A DNA stretch of 64,000 bases from Marinobacterium litorale DSM 23545 (GCF_000428985.1 NZ_AUAZ01000014.1:1-64000), one strand, 5' to 3'; counted from the first letter of the stretch, positions 49,654 through 60,277 are shown. Numbers and translations are program-made. The notes: generated from the sequence alone by a model not told the origin.

Positions 49654-50457
49654 ATGTGTGAACTGCTCGGTATGAGTGCGAATGTGCCGACCGATATCTG
49701 TTTCAGTTTTGCCGGGCTCATGCAGCGCGGCGGTGGGACGGGGCCTCATCGTGATGGATGGGGTATCGCTTTTTACGAAGGACATGGCTTGAGAGCCTTC
49801 CACGACCCGATGCCCAGTGTAGACTCACGTATCGCAGAACTGGTGGTCGGCTATCCGATTAAAAGCTGTCAGGTTATCAGTCATATTCGGCAGGCCAATG
49901 TGGGCGATGTCTGTCTTGCCAACACCCACCCCTTTAGTCGAGAACTCTGGGGTTACATGTGGTGCTTTGCCCACAACGGCCAATTGGACCCCCGGCTGTT
50001 TGAATGGCCGCTTGGCCATTACCGGCCGGTCGGTAGCACTGACAGTGAATATGCGTTCTGTTGGCTATTAAATCAGATTCGCACCGCCTTTCCAGATGGA
50101 CCGCCGGAAGATCACCAGGCCCTGATCGAGCTGATCCATGGCTGTTGTGAGCAACTGCGTGCCATTGGCGTTTACAACATGCTTTTGGGGGACTCCTGTC
50201 GTCTCTATTGCTACTGCACCAGCAAGCTTTCGTGGATTACCCGGCGTGCGCCCTTCGGCGAAGCACGTCTTAAAGACCGCGATATGATAGTTGATTTTCA
50301 CGCCGAAACGACGCCGGACGACGTGGTGACCGTGATTGCCACCGAGCCGTTGACCGATAATGAAGACTGGCAGCGGTTGCTACCGGGCGATCTGATTGTA
50401 TTCGCTGACGGCGAGGTCGAGAAACGGATCAGTACCCGGGGGCCGGAGGTGTGCTGA
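49654..50457 (+). CDS. yafJ: class II glutamine amidotransferase family protein (YafJ-like)
   Basis: This 267-aa Ntn-type protein begins with [10 protein letters not shown], so cysteine 2 would become the N-terminal nucleophile after methionine removal. [16 protein letters not shown] and [27 protein letters not shown] are the glutamine-binding features. Family members hydrolyse glutamine or related amides; the partner or substrate is unknown. AAGGAGGGGTGG precedes the ATG. It overlaps the acyl-CoA ligase by 7 nt. Confidence 0.9.
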   Translation: MCELLGMSANVPTDICFSFAGLMQRGGGTGPHRDGWGIAFYEGHGLRAFHDPMPSVDSRIAELVVGYPIKSCQVISHIRQANVGDVCLANTHPFSRELWGYMWCFAHNGQLDPRLFEWPLGHYRPVGSTDSEYAFCWLLNQIRTAFPDGPPEDHQALIELIHGCCEQLRAIGVYNMLLGDSCRLYCYCTSKLSWITRRAPFGEARLKDRDMIVDFHAETTPDDVVTVIATEPLTDNEDWQRLLPGDLIVFADGEVEKRISTRGPEVC

Positions 50458-52073
50458 TTCCCGCAAGTCTCTGTGACCTGCCGTCGGACCTGAGTCACCG
50501 CTTTGGAGAGCGCCCTGCCTTCGGTCACCTGGGCGAGAGCCTGAGCTACGTCGAGCTCGATATACTGTCGCGGCGTGTCGCGGCTTGGTTTCAGCATAAT
50601 ACGGATCTCCAGCCGGGGGAGCGGATCGCACTCCAGCTGCCCAATATCATGCAGTATCCGGTGGTGCTATTCGGTGCCCTGCGCGCAGGTCTGATTGTTG
50701 TCAGCACCAGTCCCTCTTACACCCCGGAGGAGCTTGAACGGCACTTTACCCAGTCCGGCGCGCGTGCACTGGTTGTGTACGACGCTTTTGCCTGGAAAGC
50801 GGCGCGGATACTGGCCCGAACCCCGATAGAGTATGTGATTACCACGCGCATTGCTGATCTGCATCCGCGCTGGAAGCGCTGGCCTGTGAACATGAAGGTG
50901 CGCTATCGCCGGGGCAAAACGCCGGCCTATCGGTTTCATGCCGGTTCCACGTTTAAATCGGTGCTTGAGCTTGAGACCGGGCGGTTCTGGGAGCCGCCTC
51001 TGTTCCACGCCCAGGATGTGGCTTTACTGCAATATACGGGGGGAACGACGGGACCTGCGAAAGGCGCAATGCTGACCCACGCATCCTTAATCTCCAACAT
51101 TCACCAGCTGAGGACCCGGCTGAGTGAGGCAGGTCTGGAGGAGGGGCAGCGTTTGTTTCAGCCGTTGCCGCTTTACCATGGCTACTCACTGACGGTGGTG
51201 CTCTTGATGATGTCACTGGGCAGCTATGTGGAATTGATCCCCGACCCACGAAATCTGCGACAGCTTGCCAAGGCGTTCGAAAAGATAAACCCGACCGTGA
51301 TTGCTGGTGTTAACCCGCTATTCGTCGCCCTCAGCCAGCATGCTGAGTTTACCCAGCTTGATTTCAGTAGTTTGCGATTGACGATCTCCGGCGGGATGGC
51401 GTTGACCGAGTCCACCGCGAATCGCTGGCACCAGGTTACCGGCTGTGTGATTACCGAGGGTTACGGTCTGACCGAGTGCTCTCCGGTTGTCAGTGTGGCT
51501 GAACCCGGTCGGATGCACCCGGGCAGTGTGGGTCGGCCGTTGCCCGATACCCAGGTCCGGATCATCGGTGATAACGGGGAAGTGCTGCCAACCGGAGAGA
51601 CCGGGCGGATCCAGGTGAAAGGGCCTCAGTTAATGGCGGGATACTGGGATGGTATGGCCATTCGCTCCGGACTCTCCGGTGGCTGGTTTGCGACCGGGGA
51701 TATCGGGCAGCTCGATGACCGCGGGGAGTTACGAGTCATAGAGCGAGAACAGGAGGTGATTCACAGTGCCGGTTTTAAAGTCTATCCCACGGAGCTTGAG
51801 AATGTGATCAGTGATCATCCGGGCATTCTCGAATGCGCGGTGATCGGAGTGCCCGACGAAGAGTTGGGAGAGTCGATTAAAGCCTATATCGTAGCCAATA
51901 ACCCTCGCCTGACCCCCCGTGATGTACGCGATTATTGCCGCGAGCGACTGACTTCCTATAAGGTGCCGCGCAGTGTGGAGTTCTGTCGAGACCTGCCGCG
52001 TACCTCCATTGGAAAAGTTCAGCGTCGCCGGCTAAGGGACCAGGCGCTGAGTGAAATGCCAAAACTGCGTTAA
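50451..52073 (+). CDS. AMP-dependent acyl-CoA ligase (long-chain fatty-acid type)
   Basis: This 540-aa ANL-superfamily enzyme has the P-loop motif [19 protein letters not shown] near residue 197 and the adenylate motif [10 protein letters not shown] near residue 340. [21 protein letters not shown] and the C-terminal lysine in TSIGKVQRR complete the signature. It activates an acid via acyl-AMP and transfers it to CoA; substrate length is not readable. The likely GTG start at 50451 is close to a GGAGGT that may be its ribosome binding site, so the start is uncertain. It overlaps the amidotransferase by 7 nt, which suggests co-expression. Confidence 0.88.
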   Translation: MLIPASLCDLPSDLSHRFGERPAFGHLGESLSYVELDILSRRVAAWFQHNTDLQPGERIALQLPNIMQYPVVLFGALRAGLIVVSTSPSYTPEELERHFTQSGARALVVYDAFAWKAARILARTPIEYVITTRIADLHPRWKRWPVNMKVRYRRGKTPAYRFHAGSTFKSVLELETGRFWEPPLFHAQDVALLQYTGGTTGPAKGAMLTHASLISNIHQLRTRLSEAGLEEGQRLFQPLPLYHGYSLTVVLLMMSLGSYVELIPDPRNLRQLAKAFEKINPTVIAGVNPLFVALSQHAEFTQLDFSSLRLTISGGMALTESTANRWHQVTGCVITEGYGLTECSPVVSVAEPGRMHPGSVGRPLPDTQVRIIGDNGEVLPTGETGRIQVKGPQLMAGYWDGMAIRSGLSGGWFATGDIGQLDDRGELRVIEREQEVIHSAGFKVYPTELENVISDHPGILECAVIGVPDEELGESIKAYIVANNPRLTPRDVRDYCRERLTSYKVPRSVEFCRDLPRTSIGKVQRRRLRDQALSEMPKLR

Positions 52074-52121
52074 AATCCCCGGTCCCAAACGACATCCCGA
52101 AACAGAGATCCCGAGGTTTTC

Positions 52122-55100
52122 TTGGTCGCTACACTTTCAGAACTGTTTGACCTCTTGCCTGAATGCCAGATCGCCGACCGCTTCCCGCTGCGCAAACAGC
52201 TGGAAAAGGCGAGCCGTGCAGATCAGATAGACCCCGAGCGCTTGAAAGCGTTAGCACAACGCCTTGAGCAGTCGATCGCCCGGGTGGAGGCGCGAGAAGC
52301 ACTTCCGCGTCAGATCGACTACCCGGACCTGCCGGTGGCCGAGCGCCGCGAAGAGCTCCTGAAAGTGATCCGGGATAATCAGGTTGTGGTGATCGCCGGT
52401 GAAACGGGTTCAGGCAAAACCACCCAGATTCCCAAACTGTGCCTCGAGCTGGGGTTGGGCTGTAAGGGAATGATCGGGCACACCCAGCCGAGACGGCTCG
52501 CCGCCCGCAACGTGGCGGCGCGCATTGCGGAAGAACTTCAAACGCCGCTGGGAGAGCGGGTTGGTTATCAGGTACGGTTTCATGATCAGGTTTCGGAGCA
52601 GACTCAGATCAAACTGATGACCGACGGTATTCTGCTGGCGGAGACGCAGAACGATCGCTTTCTGGACCGGTATGAAGTTCTGATTATCGATGAAGCTCAC
52701 GAGCGGAGTCTTAATATCGATTTCCTGTTGGGCTACATCAAGCGGATTCTGCCTCAGCGCCCAAGCCTGAAACTGATTATCACGTCGGCCACTATCGACC
52801 TGGAAAAATTCTCCCGTCACTTTGCCGGTGCTCCGGTTATTGAGGTTTCCGGACGCACCTATCCGGTGAAGACCCTCTATCGGCCGCTCCATGAAATGGA
52901 GGGGGATGATGAGAAGGCGATGGACCTCCAGCAGGGGATTCTGCAGGCGGTGGAAGAGATAGCTGATCTTGATAGACAGACCAAAAACAGTGGCGCTCGG
53001 GATATTCTCGTATTTCTGCCCGGTGAACGCGAAATCCGAGAGACAGCGGACCAGCTCAGGAAGGCCGTGAGTCAGGGGCGCCTGCGTGACCTGGAAGTGA
53101 TCCCGCTCTACGCGCGGCTTTCAGTTAAAGAACAGAACCGTGTTTTTCATGGCCAGCGGGGAGCGGGGCGCAGGATTGTTCTTTCAACAAACGTGGCTGA
53201 AACGTCGCTGACGGTCCCCGGTATCCGGTACGTGATCGATCCGGGTCTGGCGCGTGTCTCCCGTTACAGCTATCGCTCCAAGGTGCAGCGTTTGCCGATT
53301 GAGGCGATCTCTCAGGCCAGCGCCAACCAACGTGCCGGGCGTTGCGGACGTATCGCGCCGGGTACCTGTATACGCCTTTATTCGGAAGAGGATTTTCTGA
53401 GCCGTCCCGCATTTACCGATGCCGAAATCCGGCGCACCAACCTGGCGGCGGTGATTTTGCAAATGCTGCAGCTCAAGTTGGGCGATATTGCACGTTTTCC
53501 GTTCATCGATCCGCCCGACTCCCGGTTTATCAATGACGGTTTCAAACTGCTTGAGGAGCTCGGCGCGGTCGACGGCAAGCGTCGTATGACATCGATTGGT
53601 CGGCAGCTGGCGCGTTTGCCGGTGGATCCCAGGATTGGCCGGATGGTGATTGAAGCCAGTCAATATGATGCGCTTAAAGAAGTGTTGATCATTGCCAGCG
53701 CGCTCAGCGTTCAGGATCCGCGCGAGCGGCCCCATGACAAACGCCAGGCTGCCGATGAAAAGCACAAGGCCTACCAGGATGATCAGTCCGATTTTATGAC
53801 ACTGCTAAACCTGTGGAACCTTTTTGAAGAGCAACGCCAGGCGCTCAGTCAAAACCAGCTGCGGCAGTGGTGTCAGAAGCACTTTATCTCCTTTATGCGG
53901 ATGCGGGAGTGGCGCGACATCCATCGCCAGCTCCACCTGAGTATCCGGGAGATGAAACTCAGAGAGAATAGTGAACCCGCTGAGTACACGCCGGTACACC
54001 GTTCGCTGTTGGCCGGGTTGCTAAGCCACATCGGCAACCTGGCTGAGAAGGGCGAATACCTGGGCGCGCGCAACCGCCGGTTCCGGATATTTCCGGGGTC
54101 CGGGCTGTTCAAGAAAAGTCCCAAGTGGGTAATGGCGGCTGAGCTTATCGAAACGAGCAAGCTTTATGCGCATCAGGTGGCGCGTATTGAGCCCCAGTGG
54201 ATCGAGCAACCCGCCGAACATCTGGTCAAGCGTAGCTGGTCGGAACCGCATTGGGAGAAAAAGCGTGCTCAGGTGGTGGCCAATGAACAGGTCTCCTTGT
54301 TTGGGTTGGTCATTGTCCCCAAACGAAAAGTGAACTTCGGCAAGGTCGACCCTATCGCCGCTCATGAAATTTTTCTGCGCAGCGCTCTGGTTGAGGGGGA
54401 GTTTGAGACGCGAGCCGATTTTTTCCGTCGCAATCGAGCGCTTCTTGATAGCGTCGAGTCGATGGAGTCCAAAACGCGGCGTCGAGATCTGCTGGTTGAT
54501 GAAGAGACACTTTATCAATTCTACGCCGGTAAGTTCGATGCGCTCGGTGGTGGTCATGTTGTAAACGGGGCCGGTTTTGAAAAGTGGTACAAAGGTGTTA
54601 AAGCCAGGGATCCGAACGCCCTCATATTGACCGAGGATGATGTTCTCCAGCGTTCGGCCGAACATGTCAATGAAAATGACTACCCCGAACAGCTGCCGAT
54701 GGAGGGGGTGAAGCTCAAGCTGGACTACCTGTTTGATCCTTCAGCTGAGACGGATGGCGTTTCGGTAGAGGTTCCGCTGCCGTTGCTTAAATCCCTGCCG
54801 GTCAGACGCCTGGAATGGCTGGTGCCGGGGATGCTGGAAGAGAAGGTAACCTCCATTTTAAAGGGATTGCCCAAACAGCATCGCAAACATTTTGTCCCGG
54901 TGCCGGATTACGCACGTTCTTTTTGCGAAGTGGTGACCTTTGGTGAGGGCGATCTATATGAAGCACTCAGTCATCATCTATTAAGAGCCTCAGGACATCG
55001 AATCGACCCGGTATTATTGCGCGAGTCCCATCTGGAACCTCATCTGCGTTTTAATATTGCGCTGCTCGACAGCAAGGGCAAAACGCTTGGCCAGGGGCGC

Positions 55101-56045
55101 GACTGGGAGTCCTTGAATAAGCGTTTCGCCAAACAGGCAGAGGAGGCGATCCAAAAGGATGCGGCGAAACCCTGGGGGGGGGAAGGAATTACCAGATGGG
55201 ATTTCGGGGTCCTGGAACCGTCGGTTCGAGTAAGGCAGGCCGGGGGCCTTGAGGTGGAAGCTTTCCCGGGGCTGGTTGACATGGATAAAAGCGTCACCCT
55301 GCGATTGTTCAGCAGCGCCGATGAGGCGCGGTACCAGACCCGGCTGGGTGTGGCCAGGTTGCTGGCATTGAGTGTGCCTGAGCAGCTTAAAACGATCCGT
55401 CGTCAGTTGCCTCATATGGATAAGGTAATGTTGTTGACCGCCAAACGGTTCGATCGTCGTCGACTGGAGGATGACCTGCTGATCAGGGCGATCATCAGAG
55501 CCGCCGATGTTGATCAACTGCCGTCTACAGTGACCGAGGCCGATTTTGAGTCCGCCCGCACGCGGATGCTCAGTGTGCTGGAGCGCGAGGCGCATGCGTT
55601 GGTGGATTTTGTTATGCAGTGCCATCAGTGGGTTCATGAGATCGATAAGCGGTTGAACGGCCGTGTTGATCTGGTTGCGGTACCGGTACTCAACGATATA
55701 AAAGGTCAACTGAGTCGCCTGATCTTTCCCGGCTATCTGTCGCAGACGGAGGACCGCTGGTTAACACAACTGCCTCGGTACCTGGAAGCGATCCATGTGC
55801 GGCTGGAGAAGTTTCAGCGCGATATTCGTCTGCAAACGCTGCAATCAACTCAGCTTGAATCTTTTGAACAGCGCTATAAAAAGCGTTTAGAGGAGGCTCG
55901 GGCGCGTGATGCCGTGACCGATGAACTGAGGGATTTCCGCTGGTGGATTGAGGAGTACAGGGTATCGCTATTCGCCCAGCAGCTGGGGACACTATTTTCT
56001 GTCTCCGAAAAGCGCCTTAACAAGCGCCTGGAGGAGTTGATCTGA
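52122..56045 (+). CDS. hrpA: ATP-dependent RNA helicase HrpA (DEAH box)
   Basis: This 1307-aa protein is the length of E. coli HrpA (1300). The helicase motifs are all visible: GETGSGKTTQIPK (I), DEAHERSLNIDFLLGY (II), TSATID (III), STNVAETSLTVPG (V) and QRAGRCGR (VI). The C-terminal ~500 residues form the DUF3418/OB and helicase-associated region. HrpA resolves stalled or collided ribosomes in E. coli. The start is a TTG at 52122 with CGAGG 7 nt upstream. Downstream, 350 nt separate it from the porin. Confidence 0.96.
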   Translation: MVATLSELFDLLPECQIADRFPLRKQLEKASRADQIDPERLKALAQRLEQSIARVEAREALPRQIDYPDLPVAERREELLKVIRDNQVVVIAGETGSGKTTQIPKLCLELGLGCKGMIGHTQPRRLAARNVAARIAEELQTPLGERVGYQVRFHDQVSEQTQIKLMTDGILLAETQNDRFLDRYEVLIIDEAHERSLNIDFLLGYIKRILPQRPSLKLIITSATIDLEKFSRHFAGAPVIEVSGRTYPVKTLYRPLHEMEGDDEKAMDLQQGILQAVEEIADLDRQTKNSGARDILVFLPGEREIRETADQLRKAVSQGRLRDLEVIPLYARLSVKEQNRVFHGQRGAGRRIVLSTNVAETSLTVPGIRYVIDPGLARVSRYSYRSKVQRLPIEAISQASANQRAGRCGRIAPGTCIRLYSEEDFLSRPAFTDAEIRRTNLAAVILQMLQLKLGDIARFPFIDPPDSRFINDGFKLLEELGAVDGKRRMTSIGRQLARLPVDPRIGRMVIEASQYDALKEVLIIASALSVQDPRERPHDKRQAADEKHKAYQDDQSDFMTLLNLWNLFEEQRQALSQNQLRQWCQKHFISFMRMREWRDIHRQLHLSIREMKLRENSEPAEYTPVHRSLLAGLLSHIGNLAEKGEYLGARNRRFRIFPGSGLFKKSPKWVMAAELIETSKLYAHQVARIEPQWIEQPAEHLVKRSWSEPHWEKKRAQVVANEQVSLFGLVIVPKRKVNFGKVDPIAAHEIFLRSALVEGEFETRADFFRRNRALLDSVESMESKTRRRDLLVDEETLYQFYAGKFDALGGGHVVNGAGFEKWYKGVKARDPNALILTEDDVLQRSAEHVNENDYPEQLPMEGVKLKLDYLFDPSAETDGVSVEVPLPLLKSLPVRRLEWLVPGMLEEKVTSILKGLPKQHRKHFVPVPDYARSFCEVVTFGEGDLYEALSHHLLRASGHRIDPVLLRESHLEPHLRFNIALLDSKGKTLGQGRDWESLNKRFAKQAEEAIQKDAAKPWGGEGITRWDFGVLEPSVRVRQAGGLEVEAFPGLVDMDKSVTLRLFSSADEARYQTRLGVARLLALSVPEQLKTIRRQLPHMDKVMLLTAKRFDRRRLEDDLLIRAIIRAADVDQLPSTVTEADFESARTRMLSVLEREAHALVDFVMQCHQWVHEIDKRLNGRVDLVAVPVLNDIKGQLSRLIFPGYLSQTEDRWLTQLPRYLEAIHVRLEKFQRDIRLQTLQSTQLESFEQRYKKRLEEARARDAVTDELRDFRWWIEEYRVSLFAQQLGTLFSVSEKRLNKRLEELI

Positions 56046-56397
56046 AGCAGTATATCCTAAGGTAGCCGCAAACCCCTGATATCGGGGTATTTAAAGGGTT
56101 GCAAGGGGCCTGGTGCTGTGCTGTAATGCGCCAAATTTAGGTGCTGGCGGTTTAGTCAACTAAATACGCGCCTAAAATGTTGCAGACGTAAAGAAGAAGC
56201 ATCGGCCAGCGGCCCAAATGCTCCCATCTGCAGAAGGTTAATTTAGGTTTAAAAGCCTTTGAGTGGGCTAAATCAAAAAAGTTCACTCTCTGGTTTGAAA
56301 AGTTCATGAATTATAGTATTTTCGTAAGTAGCACTCCGGTGTGCTGAGAAAAACTAGAATTCACTACTAGTAAGTTGAATACTGAAGGGGAAATTTG
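56046..56397 (+). other. porin upstream regulatory region
   Basis: An AT-rich 350-nt stretch without a gene. TTTAGT-CA-ACTAAA (56151-56164) is a short palindrome. TTGAAA (56295-56300) and TATTTT (56317-56322), 16 nt apart, form a plausible promoter. GAAGGGGAAA supplies the ribosome binding site. A leader of about 70 nt would precede the porin start. Confidence 0.45.
56295..56322 (+). promoter_or_regulatory. possible sigma-70 promoter of the porin gene
   Basis: TTGAAA and TATTTT with a 16-nt spacer lie 76 nt before the ATG. The highly expressed porin must have a strong promoter nearby, and this is the best candidate I can see. Confidence 0.4.
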
Positions 56398-57300
56398 ATG
56401 AAAAAGTCACTGATCGCTCTGGCTGTTGCTGGCGCTATGGCTGCTCCGATGGCCGCTCAGGCCGACGCTACTCTGTACGGCTCTCTGCGTATTAAAGTCA
56501 TGGATAACGACAACGTCAGCACTGGTGTTGTTGATAACTCTTCTCGTATCGGTATCAAGGGTTCTTCTGACCTGTTCTCCGGTGCTAAAGCTATCTACCA
56601 GTTCGAGCAGTTCATCGACACTGAAGCTGGTTCTTGGGGCGGCGGTCGTCAGTCCTACATCGGTGCTACCGGTGATTTCGGTACCTTCCAGCTGGGCCGT
56701 ATGTGGACTCCGTACGCGCTGTGGACCGTATTCACCACTGATGTACTGGATAACGATACTACCGGTTCTTCCGGCTACGTGATCGGCGCGCACCGTACTC
56801 CGGACACCATCGCCTACATCACTCCGGCTATGGGTGGCTTCCAGGCTGCTGGTGCGGTAATCGCTACCGATGCAGACGCTGGTACTACTGACAACTCCGT
56901 AGACGTTTCTCACCTTGCTGCCAAGTACGAAATGGGCGGTTTCTTCGGTGCTGTTTCTTACCTGGGCTTCGAAGAAGGTAACCTGGACGACGTATGGTCT
57001 GTAGGTCTGTCCTACACCCTGGACGCTCTGTACCTGGGTGCTCGTTACGAAGATCGTGATTTCGTAAACACCGACGACCAGAAAGCATGGGAACTGGCTG
57101 CTACCTACACCATGGGTAACACCAAGCTGCTGGCTAACTACATCGACGACGAAGCTGATGACCTGGGTGACGACGACGGTCAGCAGTGGTCTATCGAAGC
57201 ACAGCAGAAGCTGGGCAAGCAGGCTCGCGTATTCGCAGCCTATGCTGACTACGGCAACGACGTAGACGGTATCGAGCTGGGCTACCGCGTAGACTTCTAA
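56398..57300 (+). CDS. outer membrane porin
   Basis: This 300-aa protein has a signal peptide (MKKSLIALAVAGAMAAPMAAQA). The mature part is a beta-barrel of a gram-negative porin (ATLYGSLRIKVM, RQSYIGATGDFGTFQLGRMW, WELAATYTMG) ending in the aromatic GYRVDF required for outer membrane assembly. It is short for a 16-strand porin (typically 330-360). Loop 3 appears to be around DVLDNDTTGSSGYVIG. Codon choice is sharply biased to GCT, GGT, CGT, CTG and GTA, unlike its neighbours, indicating very high expression. Many acidic residues suggest a marine, cation-selective barrel. Confidence 0.93.
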   Translation: MKKSLIALAVAGAMAAPMAAQADATLYGSLRIKVMDNDNVSTGVVDNSSRIGIKGSSDLFSGAKAIYQFEQFIDTEAGSWGGGRQSYIGATGDFGTFQLGRMWTPYALWTVFTTDVLDNDTTGSSGYVIGAHRTPDTIAYITPAMGGFQAAGAVIATDADAGTTDNSVDVSHLAAKYEMGGFFGAVSYLGFEEGNLDDVWSVGLSYTLDALYLGARYEDRDFVNTDDQKAWELAATYTMGNTKLLANYIDDEADDLGDDDGQQWSIEAQQKLGKQARVFAAYADYGNDVDGIELGYRVDF

Positions 57301-57325
57301 GCTTGATTTAATTCAAGTAATAGAG

Positions 57326-57353
57326 AAAACGCCTCACACTGTGAGGCGTTTTT
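57326..57353 (+). terminator. rho-independent terminator of the porin gene
   Basis: AAAACGCCTCAC pairs with GTGAGGCGTTTT around a three-base loop and is followed by further Ts. It also has an A run on the other side, so it may terminate the convergent EF-hand gene as well. Confidence 0.9.
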
Positions 57354-57391
57354 GTTTTGGGTGGACCGTCAGTTTGTTGATCAGGTTTCCG

Positions 57392-58522
57392 TCATATTTT
57401 TAGATCGATCTGTTGTACTGATTTGGTTTGGCCCTGCTCGGTCAGGAAAAAGCTGGTACTTCTAACCTTACCCAAGAGCTCATTATTCGAGTCCCGGATA
57501 TCAAAAGGTGTAGCGATAGACCCCAGATGGATCGCGCCGACGTTTGCCTGTTTTAACGACAGAAGGTCGCTTTGATTGTCGGTCGGGCGAATCCAGACTC
57601 GGAGTTCATTGAAGATAGAGTCTGCTTCATCGATAAAGCCATTGCCGTCATCATCGTACGCTGCGAGTTCTTTAAAGCCGTCACCCGTTTGAGCCCCAAA
57701 GAGTTCACTGCCGTCATCTATTTTCCCATTCCCGTTTTTGTCCAGGGCAAGAAATCCACTGCCACTTTTTAATCGATTCACCTGTTCGCGGGTGCCGTCG
57801 GCATCGAGGTCGAAGCTAAACGTTGCGCTGTCCAAATCCGCTGAGGGCGCATCATAGTTGATGACCAGCGGATCTTTTAACTGAGCGCCGGCCGTGATGA
57901 CCATCGAGCTGTTCTCGGTATAGCGGCGGGACATGGTCAAAGCTAGATCAACGTCGATCTCTTTCCCGTCCTGGGTCATGATCTTGCCTTTCGCGTTAAA
58001 ATCCGTTTCCTCAATTTCGGTCCTCGACTCACGCCATTCGTAGCGCATCCCTTCAGCGCCGGCAAAATCTGAAGCAACAGTCGCCTGCTCAATGCGTGCC
58101 GAGTGCTTTATCTGAAGCTGAGTTTCATTCGTGATTTCACCTCCGGCCTGCAAACGACTGGCGTCAAAAAGCTCAATCTGTTTACCCGTCAGAGAGGCGA
58201 TAACTGCGGCGAAAAGCTTAAGTTTGGGGTTTCCCGTGACAGTACTCGGAGCGACGGCCTGATCCACGGGATGGAGCTCTATTTTCAAACCGGATTTCAC
58301 ATCGAATCGGGGAGCTTGTTCCTCAGGTGCGCGCGCCTCAATATCTGCAGCAAGGCTGAGAGCGCGTTTGGACAAGCTGACCTCCCCATTACCTTTGTCC
58401 TCGATGGCTTCCGCGTTTCCATTTGCATTCAGCCGAAAATGCTCCAGTCGCTCAAACGACTCCGTGCGCACTTCTCGATGATGGCTTGCAGTTTGCAGGA
58501 CATCTGAATTGCTAATAATCAT
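57392..58522 (-). CDS. EF-hand-type calcium-binding protein
   Basis: This 376-aa protein has no signal peptide. Its C-terminal half contains DxDxDG-type calcium loops: DLDADGTRE, DKNGNGKIDDGSELFG and DDDGNGFIDEADSIFNELRVW. These closely resemble the VCBS/EF-hand segments seen next to RTX adhesins and hemolysins. The N-terminal half is polar and unrecognised. The ATG at 58522 follows CAGGGTGAAAG, and the frame extends upstream to 58639 without a good ribosome binding site. It converges on the porin. Confidence 0.72.
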   Translation of the reverse strand: MIISNSDVLQTASHHREVRTESFERLEHFRLNANGNAEAIEDKGNGEVSLSKRALSLAADIEARAPEEQAPRFDVKSGLKIELHPVDQAVAPSTVTGNPKLKLFAAVIASLTGKQIELFDASRLQAGGEITNETQLQIKHSARIEQATVASDFAGAEGMRYEWRESRTEIEETDFNAKGKIMTQDGKEIDVDLALTMSRRYTENSSMVITAGAQLKDPLVINYDAPSADLDSATFSFDLDADGTREQVNRLKSGSGFLALDKNGNGKIDDGSELFGAQTGDGFKELAAYDDDGNGFIDEADSIFNELRVWIRPTDNQSDLLSLKQANVGAIHLGSIATPFDIRDSNNELLGKVRSTSFFLTEQGQTKSVQQIDLKI

Positions 58523-58710
58523 GCTTTCACCCTGTTCAATGATGGGTGGGGCTCCGGCCGGAGAAAGGGGTGGCAGGTGGGCGCCCGATTGTCTTTGTAT
58601 CGGCATTTTGCAGCGAATGTTTAATGTGGGCTTAATCATGACTTTAAAAATAGTTGAGTAAAATGGTAAGGTATGAGGTGTGAATGCCTGATGACCTGAT
58701 GGAGGGGGGT

Positions 58711-60180
58711 ATGGCTAAAGGGTTGGAAGCGCTCAGTTTCGACAACTCGTATGCGCGATTACCGGAACACTGGTATCAACGGATCGACATCAAGCCGTTA
58801 AAGGGGGCCCATCTGGCGAGTTTTAATCCTCCTGTGGCCGCTATGCTGGGGCTCGATCCGTGTGAGCTGGACCCGAATCGTCTGGTTTCTCAGATCAATG
58901 GAGACGTCTCAGTGCCAGGGGCTGATCCTATTGCAATGAAGTACACCGGACACCAGTTCGGGTTTTACAATCCAGATCTGGGTGATGGGCGTGGCTTGCT
59001 TTTAGGCGAAGTGATTAACGACAAGCGAGAGCGTTGGGATATCCATTTGAAGGGGATAGGGCGGACTGCATATTCTCGGTTCGGTGACGGGCGTGCTGTT
59101 CTGCGCTCCAGCATTCGTGAATACCTCGCCAGCGAGGCGATGGCGGGCCTGGGTATTCCCACAACCCGTGCGCTGTGTCTGGTGGCAAGCGATCAATTTA
59201 CCCAACGCAATGGGATGGAGCCCTGCGCGGTATTGGCCCGAGTAACACCCTGTCATATCCGGTTTGGCCACTTCGAGTATTTTTTCTACAGTCGGCGGTA
59301 TGACGAGCTCAAGCAGCTCGCCGATTACACGATTGATCGGTACTACCCGGAGTGTCGTAAAGCGGACAATCCCTACCTGGCGTTTTACCAGGCGGTCCAA
59401 TCACGCACAGCTTCGCTGGTCGCTCTCTGGCAGTGTTACGGTTTTGTCCACGGCGTTTTGAATACCGATAATATGTCGGTGCTGGGCGAGACGTTCGATT
59501 ACGGCCCCTATACCTTTATGGATCGATATGAGCCGGGCTTTGTTGCTAATAAAAATGACGATGAGGGGCGCTACGCGTTTGATCGTCAGCCGGAGATCGT
59601 GCTCTGGAATATGAGCGCCCTGGCTCAGGCACTGGTGCCGTTGGTTCCGCAAAAGGAGCTGGAACAGTCATTGGTGGGCTTCATGAAGGAGTTTCGCGAT
59701 CAGGAAGCGCTCCGCATGCGGGCTCGGCTTGGATTTCAACGCGAAGAAAAAGGGGACCGGGAGCTCGTCGACGCATTCTTTCGTATCGCACGAGAGTGTC
59801 AGCTCGATATCAACCGGTTTCTCTACGCGTTAACCGAAGCAAACGATTTCAATGGCTTGGATCTGGCTTCGCTGTGCGGTCGGTGCGATACAGACGGAAG
59901 CCTTTCAGAATGGCTCGGACACTACCGGGAACGGTTGGCCCGGGAGGCGGCCAGTGACCCGATTCGGCGGGCTCAGATGAGATCGGTTAACCCGCGCTAC
60001 GTGCTGCGTAACTACATGGCCGAGGAGGTGATCAGGGAAGCTCATAATGGTGATTATAAGCCGCTTAATAACCTGCTTGCGCTACTCCGCACGCCAGCGG
60101 AGAAAAATGAGCAGCTGGACCATTATGCCGGTACGCCACCGGATTGGGCGGGAGCAATCTGCTTGACCTGTTCTTCATGA
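58711..60180 (+). CDS. selO: protein adenylyltransferase SelO (YdiU)
   Basis: This 489-aa pseudokinase-fold enzyme transfers AMP from ATP to serine, threonine or tyrosine of proteins. GIGRTAYSRFGDGRAVLRSS is the glycine-rich ATP region, and GVLNTDNMSVLGETFDYGPY holds the metal-binding Asn and Asp. The C-terminus ends CLTCSS, the position where SelO homologues carry selenocysteine or cysteine; here it is cysteine (TGC). GGAGGGGGGT directly precedes the ATG at 58711, so I chose this over an in-frame ATG at 58684. In E. coli SelO regulates glutathionylation under oxidative stress. Confidence 0.94.
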   Translation: MAKGLEALSFDNSYARLPEHWYQRIDIKPLKGAHLASFNPPVAAMLGLDPCELDPNRLVSQINGDVSVPGADPIAMKYTGHQFGFYNPDLGDGRGLLLGEVINDKRERWDIHLKGIGRTAYSRFGDGRAVLRSSIREYLASEAMAGLGIPTTRALCLVASDQFTQRNGMEPCAVLARVTPCHIRFGHFEYFFYSRRYDELKQLADYTIDRYYPECRKADNPYLAFYQAVQSRTASLVALWQCYGFVHGVLNTDNMSVLGETFDYGPYTFMDRYEPGFVANKNDDEGRYAFDRQPEIVLWNMSALAQALVPLVPQKELEQSLVGFMKEFRDQEALRMRARLGFQREEKGDRELVDAFFRIARECQLDINRFLYALTEANDFNGLDLASLCGRCDTDGSLSEWLGHYRERLAREAASDPIRRAQMRSVNPRYVLRNYMAEEVIREAHNGDYKPLNNLLALLRTPAEKNEQLDHYAGTPPDWAGAICLTCSS

Positions 60181-60277
60181 GCGGGGCATGAGCGCCAGTT
60201 TTTGTGGTGATTACTGTTATGTGCCGGTTTCAGTGTATATATTGGGGGAGTTGGTTTAAATCGAAAGGAGATCCGTA

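Noticed and set aside
54021-54665. 214-codon antisense frame within hrpA
   Set aside because: Shadow of the helicase gene; no independent coding evidence.
56407-56913. 168-codon antisense frame within the porin
   Set aside because: It arises from the strong codon bias of the porin (few stops on the opposite strand); no ribosome binding site or recognisable domain.
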